Positions 14,081-25,462 of a stretch of DNA of 64,000 nt are shown one piece after another. Made by a program: the position numbers and the translations under genes. Source of the DNA: Himantopus leucocephalus (taxonomy: Eukaryota; Chordata; Aves; Charadriiformes; Recurvirostridae); NCBI GenBank assembly GCA_003993805.1, contig RSEF01000001.1, positions 178,436,233 through 178,500,232 on the forward strand. The letters run 5' to 3'. The notes beneath the pieces are model-generated. The model was not told where the DNA came from. It saw nothing but the letters and a program-made list of their open reading frames with translations, and made no database searches. Positions within the stretch are counted from its first letter, which is position 1. Every line of letters begins with the position of its first letter.

Positions 14081-14699
14081 AAAGCCTTTTCTCTCACTGA
14101 GACAAAAAGGCTGTATTGCGGCATGTCTGTCTCTCTCTCACGTAATTTTTTAAAGAATGTGAATAATATTAAATGAATTTATTAAATACTTTCTGGCAGA
14201 CTACCAGCAAGCCGCTTGTTGACCTTTCACCTCATATTGATTTATCCTTCAGTCATTTTTCTTGGTGATTTCTACTTTTCCTTCATGTCTTTTAGTCAGG
14301 AATAGGGAAATTCTTGTCATTCCTGCTGAAAAGCACACTATATTTACTCTGCAGTAGAGAATACATCACGCGAGATATTTCCTTCCCTTTCAGGACTTTG
14401 TTGGTTCAGGATTCTCCCATGAAATAGAAACTTCTGTCTAGTCCCCACAGACAGATATACTCCTCAGTTCCTCCTTCCTCTGATAGATAAGTTCCTAGGA
14501 GGATATCTGTAACCTAAAGAAATAAAAAAATACGCTCCCAAGACGTTAAACATGCCAGAAAGCTTCTTGACTAGATAGCAATGATTTCCCTGTCTAATCA
14601 GCTGGAAGGGTTACACATAAAAAGAAGCATCTTGCCATATTATCTAAATATCTTAATAGGATTTGAACTTAAATGGGTCTCTGGAGAGGGCAGGTTCCT
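14081..14699. other. unique non-coding DNA
   Basis: Nothing recognisable is present beyond short TCTC and T-rich runs near 14130-14150. The plus-strand frame at 14581-14769 is unrecognised and runs into the GC-rich island that follows. Confidence 0.55.
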
Positions 14700-14880
14700 G
14701 ACGCGTGAGAGCGGTGCCGATGAGAGTGCCCTACCTCCAGCGCTCATGGGCAGCCTCCCGGAGAGGTGATGGGCTCAACGTGTCCCAGGGTGATGGAGGT
14801 CGTCCCATTGCCAGCGGGGTGCTGCAGAGTGCCCAGCTGTCACAGGCTGGACCTGAGGGATTTCAACCTATTCCTCGCCT
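14700..14880. other. GC/CpG-rich island of unknown nature
   Basis: Ten CpGs lie between 14702 and 14876 in a locally GC-rich segment, flanked on both sides by AT-rich sequence. Three plus-strand open frames overlap here (14581-14769, 14705-14941, 14766-14996), which reflects the low stop frequency of GC-rich DNA, not necessarily coding. Their translations match no family I know. A lineage-specific repeat, a CpG-rich regulatory element or an exon of an unknown transcript are all possible. Confidence 0.3.
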
Positions 14881-17800
14881 GTTCACAGCCTCAGATGTTT
14901 TGGGGGGAAGAACACAAAGTCATGTCTTTACTGTTAAATAAACAAAGTCTTTCTTATTTCCTCCTTGCAGCAGTAAGCTTTATTAAACAGGTATAAATAA
15001 CACTTATAATGATAAAAATCCCCCCGCAATCAGCCTACAAAAGCCCTTTTACATTCATTGTCTGCCTTTCTGGTGGGATCCCAACTTTTAACCACCGATA
15101 CATGTAAAGTATGCACCCATCAAAGGGGACTTGCCTTTTAATCATCATTGCTAGCTCCAATATCCTCGTGGCATTCCACTTTGGACAATTATGTTTTGGC
15201 TGGATCAAACCAATCTTTGGTTTAATAACACAGGAAAATCTTCGCTTCCTAAAACGTTCAGTTATATTCCTAGCTGCTATCTAGCCCCAGATATATTCTG
15301 CAAAAGCAATTGCCTGTCCAGAATGAGCAGCCTGTTTACATGGTCAGTAGTGTGCAGGAAAGGTTTTGATGTCCCTCAGAAGGAAGAATTGTGGGTTGTC
15401 CAGCAGGGACAAAAATAAAAATAGAAGAAGAGAGCTGCTAAACTTTGAGCAGGATTTTATGTGAATATCACAAATATGAGGCGTATAAAGGAATTCAGAT
15501 TTCAGTCCACTTTGATTTGAAATGTAGATATTCAAACCTGAAGTGATTTAATTTTTTTAAGCTGTCATAGTTGGGTTTTGTTTGACAAACCCAAACCAAA
15601 TAGGGTTTATAGAACTTGAGAAATTTGGATGAATACATTTCTGAATGCCCTCATTTATTAGAACAGAGTAACGCTGGAAACCCCACAGAGTGAATTACTC
15701 CACCTTGCTGGCCACGCTTTCTTTTCAGATTGCTAAAGGTCTAAAAGCCTGTATCGTTTTAGAAAATTGTGCCAAACAAACCGATTTAATAACAGTGTAC
15801 TAGCACTTAGCAAACGCCCATCTGAGAGAGTGATTCCAGGTGGCTATTTCTAGATTCATACTAGTATAATCAGAGTGCAGCAGAATCTATGAACAAGCCC
15901 TAGGGGGTTTGTTGAGCTGGTGCTACAGCTGATATCTCAGGCCATTTTTTAATTAAGCCTGCTAATTATGCAGAGTAATGATCTCTCCTTCCCATGCTTT
16001 TTTTCATAATGCAAACTACACGAGGCCAGTCTGAGACCACTATCTCATGACCTATCATAGATTGTGTCTCAGAGCCTGCTAATGTGTATAGAAATCATTA
16101 CTTTCAAATTAGTGTTATAGTAATTACAGTATTATTTTTTTTAGAAGGCAAAACAAAAACAAGAGAAAGACAAATGATAAAGCAAGAAAAGGATGGTACA
16201 TTGTGAAGATAATTACTCAAGTCAGCTATATCAAGTGGTGCAGGGCACATTAGTTATTTTGCTTGCCAGCTGATTTGCATCTAATTCATCAAAACATGGA
16301 AAATATTGTTTTTGTTTAAGCATTCTGTGGTGCTGGACTGAGCCCCGTCCTACTGCCCTTCTCTGCTGGAAGACTAAAACCTCTGATTAAGAATGACAGA
16401 CACTTTCAGTGAAGCGTTTTTTAAAATAGCTCTCTTTCCTCTGTCAGAGCTGGTATAATTTCAGGGTATTTTATTTCTCCATTCACAGAGTCAGTAAGAA
16501 CAGGAAGAAATATCAAGTTACGCAGCAGCCAAAGGGACAGATCTGTTTACTTGACAAAGCTAATTGATTATGCTGAGTTCACTCCAATACAGGGTCATTG
16601 AATAGTTCTCTTATTGATGAAATGATACTGTCTACTGAGGATATTAACCTTTTTAGCTTTCTGCATTAGCGTTGCTGTAAGGTCTTGTGTCAACGTAGTA
16701 TAAATTCCTTGTGCTAATGAAGAATGCAACCGAAAATTTTGATTATCATCTATATGCCTAGAACTTCATATATGAGTATCGATGTGCATGTATACCTACA
16801 TACATGTATCAAGAACATGCTATTGAACATTAGGAGCTGAGTTGCTTGGACTGAAAGACAACGTAGCCTATGGTGATAAATTTAAGTTGTCTTAGATTTT
16901 CCACATTTTCCATATTTTTGTCAGCTTTTTGGTTTTTTTTTCTTAAACTGACCTTTGAACATTATAGTCAGATGAGCATATACTATACCTTCACTGTAAG
17001 AATACTAATTAACCTTCGCAGCACTTCTTAAACTTATCAACTATCTGATTTTCAAAATCCCATATGAAGAACTCTTTCCTTTTATGGTACCAGTTTTAAA
17101 CATTGCCAAGTTTCTGCCTCAGAAGTGTCCAATATATTCTAGAGTTTATAAAGCCAGTGTAAATATTCAGTGTAAGCAAATGATTTAGGTGTCTACATTT
17201 GTTGCTACTTAATGTTAGATATAAGCAAGAGCAGGCCATTAATTTCGCAGGAAATTGCTCTATTTAATAACACTGAAATTTGGTTAGAAAGTTACACCCT
17301 ATTTCAGTATCGTGTGTCCAGTAAAAATTAAAAAATAATAAAACACAGTAAAGTTGTAAAAAGAAACTACAGAACATTTTTAATGCCAATGTTATCTTAG
17401 TTATTGAGAAGCTCATATGAAGGCTGATGTTTGTTTTCAAAACAGTCTGTCTTTAATTTTGCAATTGGAAATAAATTATCTATTAAATGAAAATATGTGA
17501 GATAAATTCAAAAGTGGAACAAGAACAAAATGGTCCACTTCTGTTGAAATAAAGTATTTCCATTCGTGCGCATGGAATCACTAGGATGGGTAGTCCTCAT
17601 CTAACTTCAGCCTTTAACAATTCCAGTTGATGTTAGTGACCGAATCTCCTTCTGTAGGGGACAGAGACATGTGGGCAGCTCCAAAGGCAATTCAAGAAAA
17701 TATGTGGGTTGAATTCTCCTCTGACACATGCAGAAGGAAATTAATTTCTGCTACTATCTCAGGTGGGATACATCTCCCTCAGAAGATGCTGGTACCTCTC

Positions 17801-18892
17801 CATTCTCTAAAGAAGGTTTGCAGATAATTTAGCACTAAGACCCACGAGGTGGATGTAGTCACGATAAGGGTTTGTGCAGTATACTCTGAATTCACACCCT
17901 CCTGTATTGAGCTTTTTTCCCATGCTGAGATGCTTTGGGCCTGACACAGAGCAATGAACAGATGCTCAGGCAGTGGGAATTGTGTGGTTCATCAGGAATA
18001 CAGATTCAGGATGTTTGGCATGGTAATAAATGCCAGAACAGTGTATGAATGAGGAAAAACCACCTTGTGTTTTATTTCTGATGTTTGTTGCTTGTTCCAG
18101 CTTTAAAATATTGAACAACTATAGTAATTATGCCTGAAAGCTGCCCCAGAAAATTCCTATGATTTGTGGAAACCCACCCAGACTCCTGCAAAATGTATTC
18201 AGGGTATTGGGTTTGCTTGTCTTTTTCAACTGTCTTTAACTGGACAAATATTTAATCCTATTTCAGTAATCATATGTTTAAATTATATAATTTTATGTTC
18301 ATATACTTATTTGTATGTATTTTTTTCCTGATTTTGCTTTTGCGTCATCTTCCTTGTCCCATCTATATTAAAGGTGTAATACAGAGGAAAGCTGGAGAGA
18401 GATGTTTGTTTCTTAGCCCTGTGATGTGGGTGTTAGTTAACTGTTTGCATTCCCAGCCAGACTTTCTGAGCTAATTTGGCTGTCAGCACCAGCAAAAGAA
18501 GTGGAAGAAAAGGGAAAAAGTGAATGTAATGACAGTGCCTGGCATGCATGGGCTCTGACCTCTTGTAATGTGGTCCATTTGAAACCCGGGACTGTTATCA
18601 TGCCGCTGGAGTTAGTAACTCAAGATCCCACTTTTACCAGCACCGCTGCATGCCATACGAATGCTGGCTTGTGTTGTGATTGTTCTCCTCTCCTTGCAGA
18701 CAGATCTACTTGCTGCTGCGTGTTTACCCTTTGCCATTGTGCCACGTTGTGCATAGTTAGTTGGGCACGCTTCCACCCTTCACGGCTCCTTGGCAAGGCA
18801 TGATTTTCACTCTCTGCATGGGAAATGATGTCAGATATGGGGCCAAATTCCCTGGGGAGAATGAGCGTAAGCAGCCCCGTATTCTTCCCCAG
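14881..18892. other. unique AT-rich non-coding DNA with enhancer-like motifs
   Basis: No gene is supported. Around 16267-16286 an E-box (CAGCTG) directly abuts an octamer core (ATTTGCAT) and a TAATT core, within a repeat-free stretch (about 15930-16650) that reads like vertebrate conserved non-coding sequence. Small frames at 15191-15418, 15344-15535, 17627-17827, 18274-18474 and 18501-18803 have no recognised product. Confidence 0.5.
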
Positions 18893-18927
18893 AGTCTCTA
18901 GATGTATGACAAGAAGAGCTCTGAGAT
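18893..18927 (+). other. candidate microexon (weak)
   Basis: A pyrimidine-rich tract ending CCCCAG at 18892 is followed 35 bases later by a donor-like GTAAGTGAGT starting at 18928. One of the three reading frames across the 35 bases is open. No protein family is recognised, and splice-like pairs at this spacing are expected by chance in tens of kilobases, so this is recorded only as a candidate. Confidence 0.1.
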
Positions 18928-21900
18928 GTAAGTGAGTATGAAGAGCTGATTTCAGTTACTTAATCTCCTCAGCCCCAGGGCAGGTTTCTCATTGAGAATA
19001 TGCCGCGGAGTTACTTTTGGCTAGTCTGTAACAGCTGCTTATATGTGGGCAGGGACTTCCTTCTTGGCCCAACAGGGGAGCGCGCTGGAGCAGTTGTTGG
19101 TGGTGTAAGCTCTGCAACAGCCAGGCCAGGAGGCTGACGGACTGAAGAGAAATTATGTCTGTTGTCTCTGTACAGGTTTTACACCCCTTTTTTCTCACCC
19201 TACAACCATGACGGCAAGGATTTTCTCTTTGCCCAGTGTCACAGATGATAAATCCAAAGCCAAAATCCAAATTCCTGAGACTGAGGCAGAAGCTGGTTGT
19301 TGCCAAAATTATCCACAAGAAAATCCACCCAGAACTGGTAGAGGTCAGTGCTATTAGTGTATTTTAAACTTTTATTCCATTTGCAAATTAATGACCGAGC
19401 AGAACTAAATTGAACCACTATCACAACTTCAGAACTCTCAGGAGTATCTTGTGGCAAAAGCAGCCCCTACAAAGCTCTTGCTAGCTGAACTTGTCCTAGA
19501 GAGAGACTGATACACAATAAATGTTTCAACACACTATATCTGTCACAGCAGTCAAGTCCTGGGATTTTTCTTCACGTGATGGATTAGTTCTGTCTGGTGC
19601 CGTGTTGTTCAAACTTAAAATTCAGTATCTCCCAGTCCTCTGATTGTGTAGGGTAGGTGCATCTGCTTGAAATGGACTGGTGAGGGCAAAATGCTAATGA
19701 GATTCAATAGTTGCATGCATAGGAAAATCAGTGTACTGCACTGCAATAGGGTGCTGTACTCATTTAAATCTAACCAGAAGTACTCATTGGGTGGCTGTCA
19801 TTTTCCCATCTTCTGAAATACAGCATTAGTGAAATGTCACTTTGTGTTAAGATCATCGGTGGCCTTTGCTATGTACATTCTTCCATGTTTCTGCACAAAG
19901 ATAGCGAAGCACACCGGAGTCTTAGCTCTAGAGATCGATCTCTCTTCATGTCTGATATTAACTTACATCGCCAGGGCCAGGGTGGGTGTGATAGAGGTGG
20001 GCTGAAATGGTGTTTATTCACTGAACCTTGAGGTAGAACTTTAGCAAATGGCTGAGCTGCTTTGAGTTGCTGAAATGACTGCAGTTTTGGTACCTTTTTA
20101 GGGTTTGCAATGATAAGAGCAGATCTCCAAGGAGTTGAATGTCTGAGTGATCTAAAACCAGGGCAGTCAAGCTGAAGAGGATGTGTGCACTAACCTGTTT
20201 GCACTGAATAGTCTCCATAAATAATTTACAACTATGACTGCTAGCTATTATTACAAAAATACCGGATTGCATTTTGACACATGCAGCCAGCTTGTAAGTC
20301 AATAGATACATTTCACCTAGTGTCTGCAGACCACAGTTTCAGCCATCCATCCATGTGTGTTTTACAACAATGCAATCTACTGTTCCAAAACAAGATTGAG
20401 AAGGCCTTTCAAAATACATTTAAAAAATCAGAACAGTGATCAGAATGTTGGACCTTTTATTGTATTGGTCCTTAAAAGGGTCCTGTCCCCTCCCTCCACA
20501 CAGCTTTCAGTTTTAAACATTTGTGATGTTTTATTTAAGGGTCCTACTCTGTAGCCAGTGCTGTGGAGTCACTCAGGATCTACAGCAAGATTTCAGGAAA
20601 GAAAAAAATTAAAGGATGCATGCCTGACATTTCCTTTACTGTGTTTTCCTTTGAGACTTGTTCGAGTCACCAAGAAAGTATTTCATTATAGCTTGAGTTA
20701 ACCAGAAAGAGTGTCAGTGGGTTTTGCCTCAGTCTTAGGGGTTAGCAGGGCAGGGGAAATAGCGGAGAAGTACAGTTTCCTATAACAATCAAGTGAAAAG
20801 ATGCATAACAGTGTCTTAATTAACCTCAGTAAAGTGGGAACCAGGAAAGTCTTTTTTTGTAATCTAATAAAAATCTCCAGTGCCTTAGGTGTTAGCCTAC
20901 TTAACATGTACTTGGGTTTGTAAAGAAAATTATCTTCCCTAGACCTTATTTTTTAAGAGAGGAAAAAAAAGCCATTTATTATACTTTCTTTATTACTTAA
21001 GAATAACAAAATTTAGTGTGTGCTTTCAAAACATACTTTTGTATGAAATCGAGGATCACATGTACGTATATTTGAAAAGTATTTTCATTATGGAAATTCA
21101 GGATAGAAATAAGAAAATGTCAAAAAACAAATAAAATACAAATATTGGTTGTAGCAATATTGCAACAGAAAAAATATTTTTCTTCATAAAAGTCTAGACA
21201 AGAACTGAAGGGTGGTCTTTCTGAGATAGTTGAAATCAAGTATTGAATAGAACCTGAGTGCGAATAGGGGCTATCCAAAGATTCAACCTGATTAGCTGGC
21301 TACTCGTGTTTTATACCACAGTCACAAATTCATATTCCAGTTCTCACATAACAGAAATTTTCCATTAGTGAAAGTCTTTTTCTTTATTCCTTATTACCTC
21401 TCTGTGCCTATTGTGCCATGCTGTCGTACAGCAAAACATAGCAGGGGGAGCCTGGGAAGGTGGGACAGAACAGAAGAAGAGAAGATAGCAGTGGGCAGAG
21501 AAAGCTAGAAGATGAGACGCCCCCATTTTACTGTGTTACCACGTAGAACACATCCAGTCTGGATACAGCAGGAAGCAGGGGTTGCTTGCACAAGAAGTGC
21601 TCACAACAAGCTACATCATAGGCTGTTAGCTGAACATCAGCCACAACAGGTAGACTTTACATATCAGGTCACCCACCCTCTCTCTCATGTCAAGCATTTA
21701 ATACATCCAGTGTGGATTAACTCTGCCATTTGGACAGACAATCTTTGCTTCATTGCTGATCACATCACTGGCTTCTGTTTAAAACAGTTAGGAAAGAGAC
21801 ATGCTTGAGGAACAGGATCCAGCTCACAGATTAAGATCGTTAAATTAAGGTTTGTAATGCAGATGTCTGTCAACTATGTGTTTAAGTTCCCATTGTAGTC

Positions 21901-24900
21901 AATAGGACTCTAGTCGGTACAGTTAATGGAGTTTAAGAAAATCTTTGGCTCACTAAACTTGTATTTGGTCAGCTCAGTAAGGCTATTAAATTGCCAAAAC
22001 ATAGGTGTCCACTGATGCCCTAGTATGCTCCTTTACAGATGCCCTATCATGTCCCTCCTGGCCTTCAGATGACTTTCCAGACTATGCATTTCTCCTGTAG
22101 GTCCTGTACAGTATCTGTCAACTACAGATTGTTTTTTCAGATACTCGGGAGCAAGTAAAATAGTAATATTGCATCTGTGTTTCGATAGGTGAATTGAAAT
22201 CTCTGCTCAGATGCATACGTAGATGTAAACATTTACATTTTCATTCTCATATTGTAAGGTACATTCAACCTCGAGTACCCTTTTTCCAAAATTTCTTTCA
22301 CTTTTTTTTCTGGAAATTAGATCTTTCACTCTTTCATGGCCTGCAAACAGCTACAAGCTAATATTTTAAGGTATCTAATATTAATCTGCGAAAATTTTAT
22401 TTCCATTGACTGAGGTCTACCTTCCTGAAACTGTAAGAAAGGTAAGAAACTACTGGAGTTCATCAACCTATGTCTTGACAGTGTGCTCCTGTGTGACAAC
22501 CCTTTGCTTTGGGCTGTCTCCCCTCTACTCAGCTGTGCAACTTTACAGAAATTTTCTGCCAAAGTGATTAAAAATTTGTGCAAAGTTATCGAAGCCAGAG
22601 ATAGGACAGATGCAAGCACACAGTACGTGCACATGAGTTTCCTTGCCTTAGGAACCAACAGATTTCTTGCTAGTTTTGTTCAATAGGAAAAATTCCTTCC
22701 TAATTCGTAATGGAAGGCCATTCAGATCCATGGTATCATGGATACCGTTTCCTTCCCTGGAATAACTAGTTGAGGGCAAGAGGTTTCTGGAAATTCTGTT
22801 CAGGACACCCCAACATTCATGCTGACTGAAAATTAAGAAGTCATTTCACTCTGCCATGCTTATATTCCACTGCTTTCTCCAGACTTTTGGTGCTACCTCA
22901 ATTCTTTTATCTATCTTTTTCCTCATAGGTATCTAGACCCCACTTCATCTGAAGTCCCAGACCAGGCACTTAGAAATTTAGGACCTGGTTTTCACTTCTG
23001 CCTAGATCTCTTTGCACAGTCAAGGTGATGTAAATAACAACTAAACTTATAGTAAAGAATATTGTCAACTTATTGGAAGTAAGGTGGCAAATCCAATCAT
23101 GTTTTTATGCCTATGTGACCATAAGATCAATATGAAAAAAATCTGAAGTCCTTAACCTTGCTCATGAGCTCCTTGTCTGGTGCACTCCAGTAGCTACATA
23201 TAGATGAGGCTAAACTAGTACAATGCTCCTCAGCTGCTCAGAAGAGAGAAGTATAACAAGAAATGCATCTGCCACAGGAGATTGAAACATAAAGGTAGAA
23301 TTTGCTGTATCCCTTTGGTCATACTGAAACTTCCTTCTTACACTTTGGCATACAAATAAATCACAGCAGCATTTTCTTATTCTCATAAATTATTCTAGAG
23401 AGTGTACAGTGTTGAAAGGAACAGTAATTTAAACTAGTTATTACATTCTGCTTCTAAATTTGGGTCACAAAAATTGCTTTGCTGTTTCTTGGGACGAATA
23501 ACTGTATTGTACATCAAATGATAAGTGATTGCAAATAACAATGTACAAGAAACAGTAAACTGAGGCAATCAAGAAAAAATATTTCTGTGTTTTAAAATTG
23601 TCCTGTTACCACCCACAATCTGGCCAGAGACTTAAGAGTATTTTATATTGAGTTTTATGCATCCTAACAGTGTTGGTTTGGGGGGCTGAGGAGGGGATTT
23701 TATAGAAGAAATGTCTCAGAAAAAGACACTTTTGCAGTATCACTATTTGCTTCTCTAGAGGTGGTTTCCCGAACCAGCTCTGCAGCCTCTCAGTTCCCAA
23801 TCAAAACAGCATTGCTTGGCTCTAAGTAAAATAGCACCGTGCTATAAAGAACAGACCCTACAGTATCTCATTCACTTTTGGCTTCTGAGTCGTCTTTTTC
23901 AAGTCCAGCCTTCAGCACAAGTAGGCTGGAAGGTGTTCAATAATCTATAATAATCAGGAAATCATTCAAGTTCCTTGGTTCTCTCTGAGTGGCGTAACAA
24001 GGCTCTGTGGCTGGCAGAGATCCAAACTTAATTGGTATGAGAACGGATCACAGACAAGGCCGTGGTCATCCATAGGCATACGTGATGGATAACTACTAGT
24101 GCAGCATTTTCAGTCATCAATCTTTGGAGGAAAAAGGCTGTGATAGCTGGATAAAACATGTCTTGCATCAGCAAAAATGACCACACAAGTCCACAAGATG
24201 GAGAGAATCACTCAGTCTGTAACCTGCGAGCTTTTTTTCTGATTTCTCATTAACTTTACCTCAGTTTTAAACTCAGTCCAGTACATGAATAATAAAATGA
24301 ATAAAATTGTAGAGAATGCTTTTATTGAGATACTATGTGAAGGAAAAAAAACCCCACCCTATTTATTACAACTCATATATGACAGGGAATATTTAATTAT
24401 AAACTTGTACAATATTTCAGAGAGAATATCCCAAGTATTATTAGCTTTCTTAATAAAATACTTTCTCTCACAAAATGTCTTTTATTTTTATTTCTGTTTA
24501 TTTTTACCTACGGTCCTCACTATTACTTCAATATGTGATCAGTTAGACTAAAACACAAAGTGAATTTTTTTTCTCTTTAAAGAAGGTTTTTTAACGCACA
24601 AACACAGAGTAGGCACATAAAATTCCAGTGCTTTGTCAGTGAGGAGTGACTGCTGAAAGTTATAAAAACCAAGCCCATATTTTAAAATAGGTATATTCTC
24701 ATACACTATTTTGGTTGCTCTCGCACAACCAAAATTTACATTGAAGTCTGTTTTGGATACAAAAGAAATGCAAGAATAGATCCTTTGTTATTTCAGGACA
24801 ATCATTCAGTTAATTTTCACTCCTGCCAGGACATAAACATACACATACACTGGTGACCTGTATGGTTTTCCTTTATTATAACATCATTACTACTATTATT

Positions 24901-25410
24901 CTTCAGTGAACTGACAACATCTCTTGGGAGATGTTCTAGTATGCTTGTCAAGAAGTGGCAGGAGATGAAGATAATTTTCAGGTTATTAATGTCATGAGAT
25001 GCCAAAACTAAGAAAGACACATAATAGAAGAGGTCAGCTAGAGAAGCTTTTTATCTAGGTTAGGGTCAGAGTAGCTTTTACTCTGCCACTATAAAAGGTT
25101 TGGGGTATGTAACAGTAAAGTCTTACATTGGTGTAATTGCATTTTTGACATTATAGTGCCCTTCCAAACCAGGTGTCTATAACTCCTTGATCAAATGTAG
25201 TTGTTTTTTTAAATTATACATACAAGGACCTGCTTCTGTACCGCTTCCAGTAGCAGGACTCCCATTCAAATAAATGGTGTCAACTCTAAAGGTTGTATGT
25301 GGAGCAGACATGATTTTATAGAAGAAATTTTTTCCAGAGCTGAAAAATACAGTGTGTAACAGTTGACCTGATCACTATTTGTTTAGTGGCTTCCATTAAA
25401 AACTAAAATA
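18928..25410. other. unique non-coding DNA
   Basis: No gene is supported. The longest frames (18989-19318 minus, 22326-22658 minus) resemble nothing known. A perfect 14-bp palindrome lies at 19930-19943. A segment near 22684-22750 vaguely resembles ancient LINE 3' sequence but is too degenerate to call. Confidence 0.55.
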
Positions 25411-25462
25411 CATGACCATATGACATCACATTGTGACACGAACACATTCATGATGTCACATG
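25411..25462. promoter_or_regulatory. paired CREB/ATF-like sites in inverted orientation
   Basis: TGACATCA occurs at 25421-25428 and its exact reverse complement TGATGTCA at 25451-25458. The flanking bases extend the symmetry imperfectly on both sides (catgacc near 25411 and catgacc at 25459). TGACATCA is one base from the CREB/ATF palindrome TGACGTCA. A regulatory role is inference; the inverted symmetry itself is directly visible. Confidence 0.25.

Noticed and set aside
22684..22750. Possible LINE 3' region (aaattccttcctaa motif)
   Set aside because: Only one short word matches the kind of sequence seen in old LINE tails; the rest does not align by eye.
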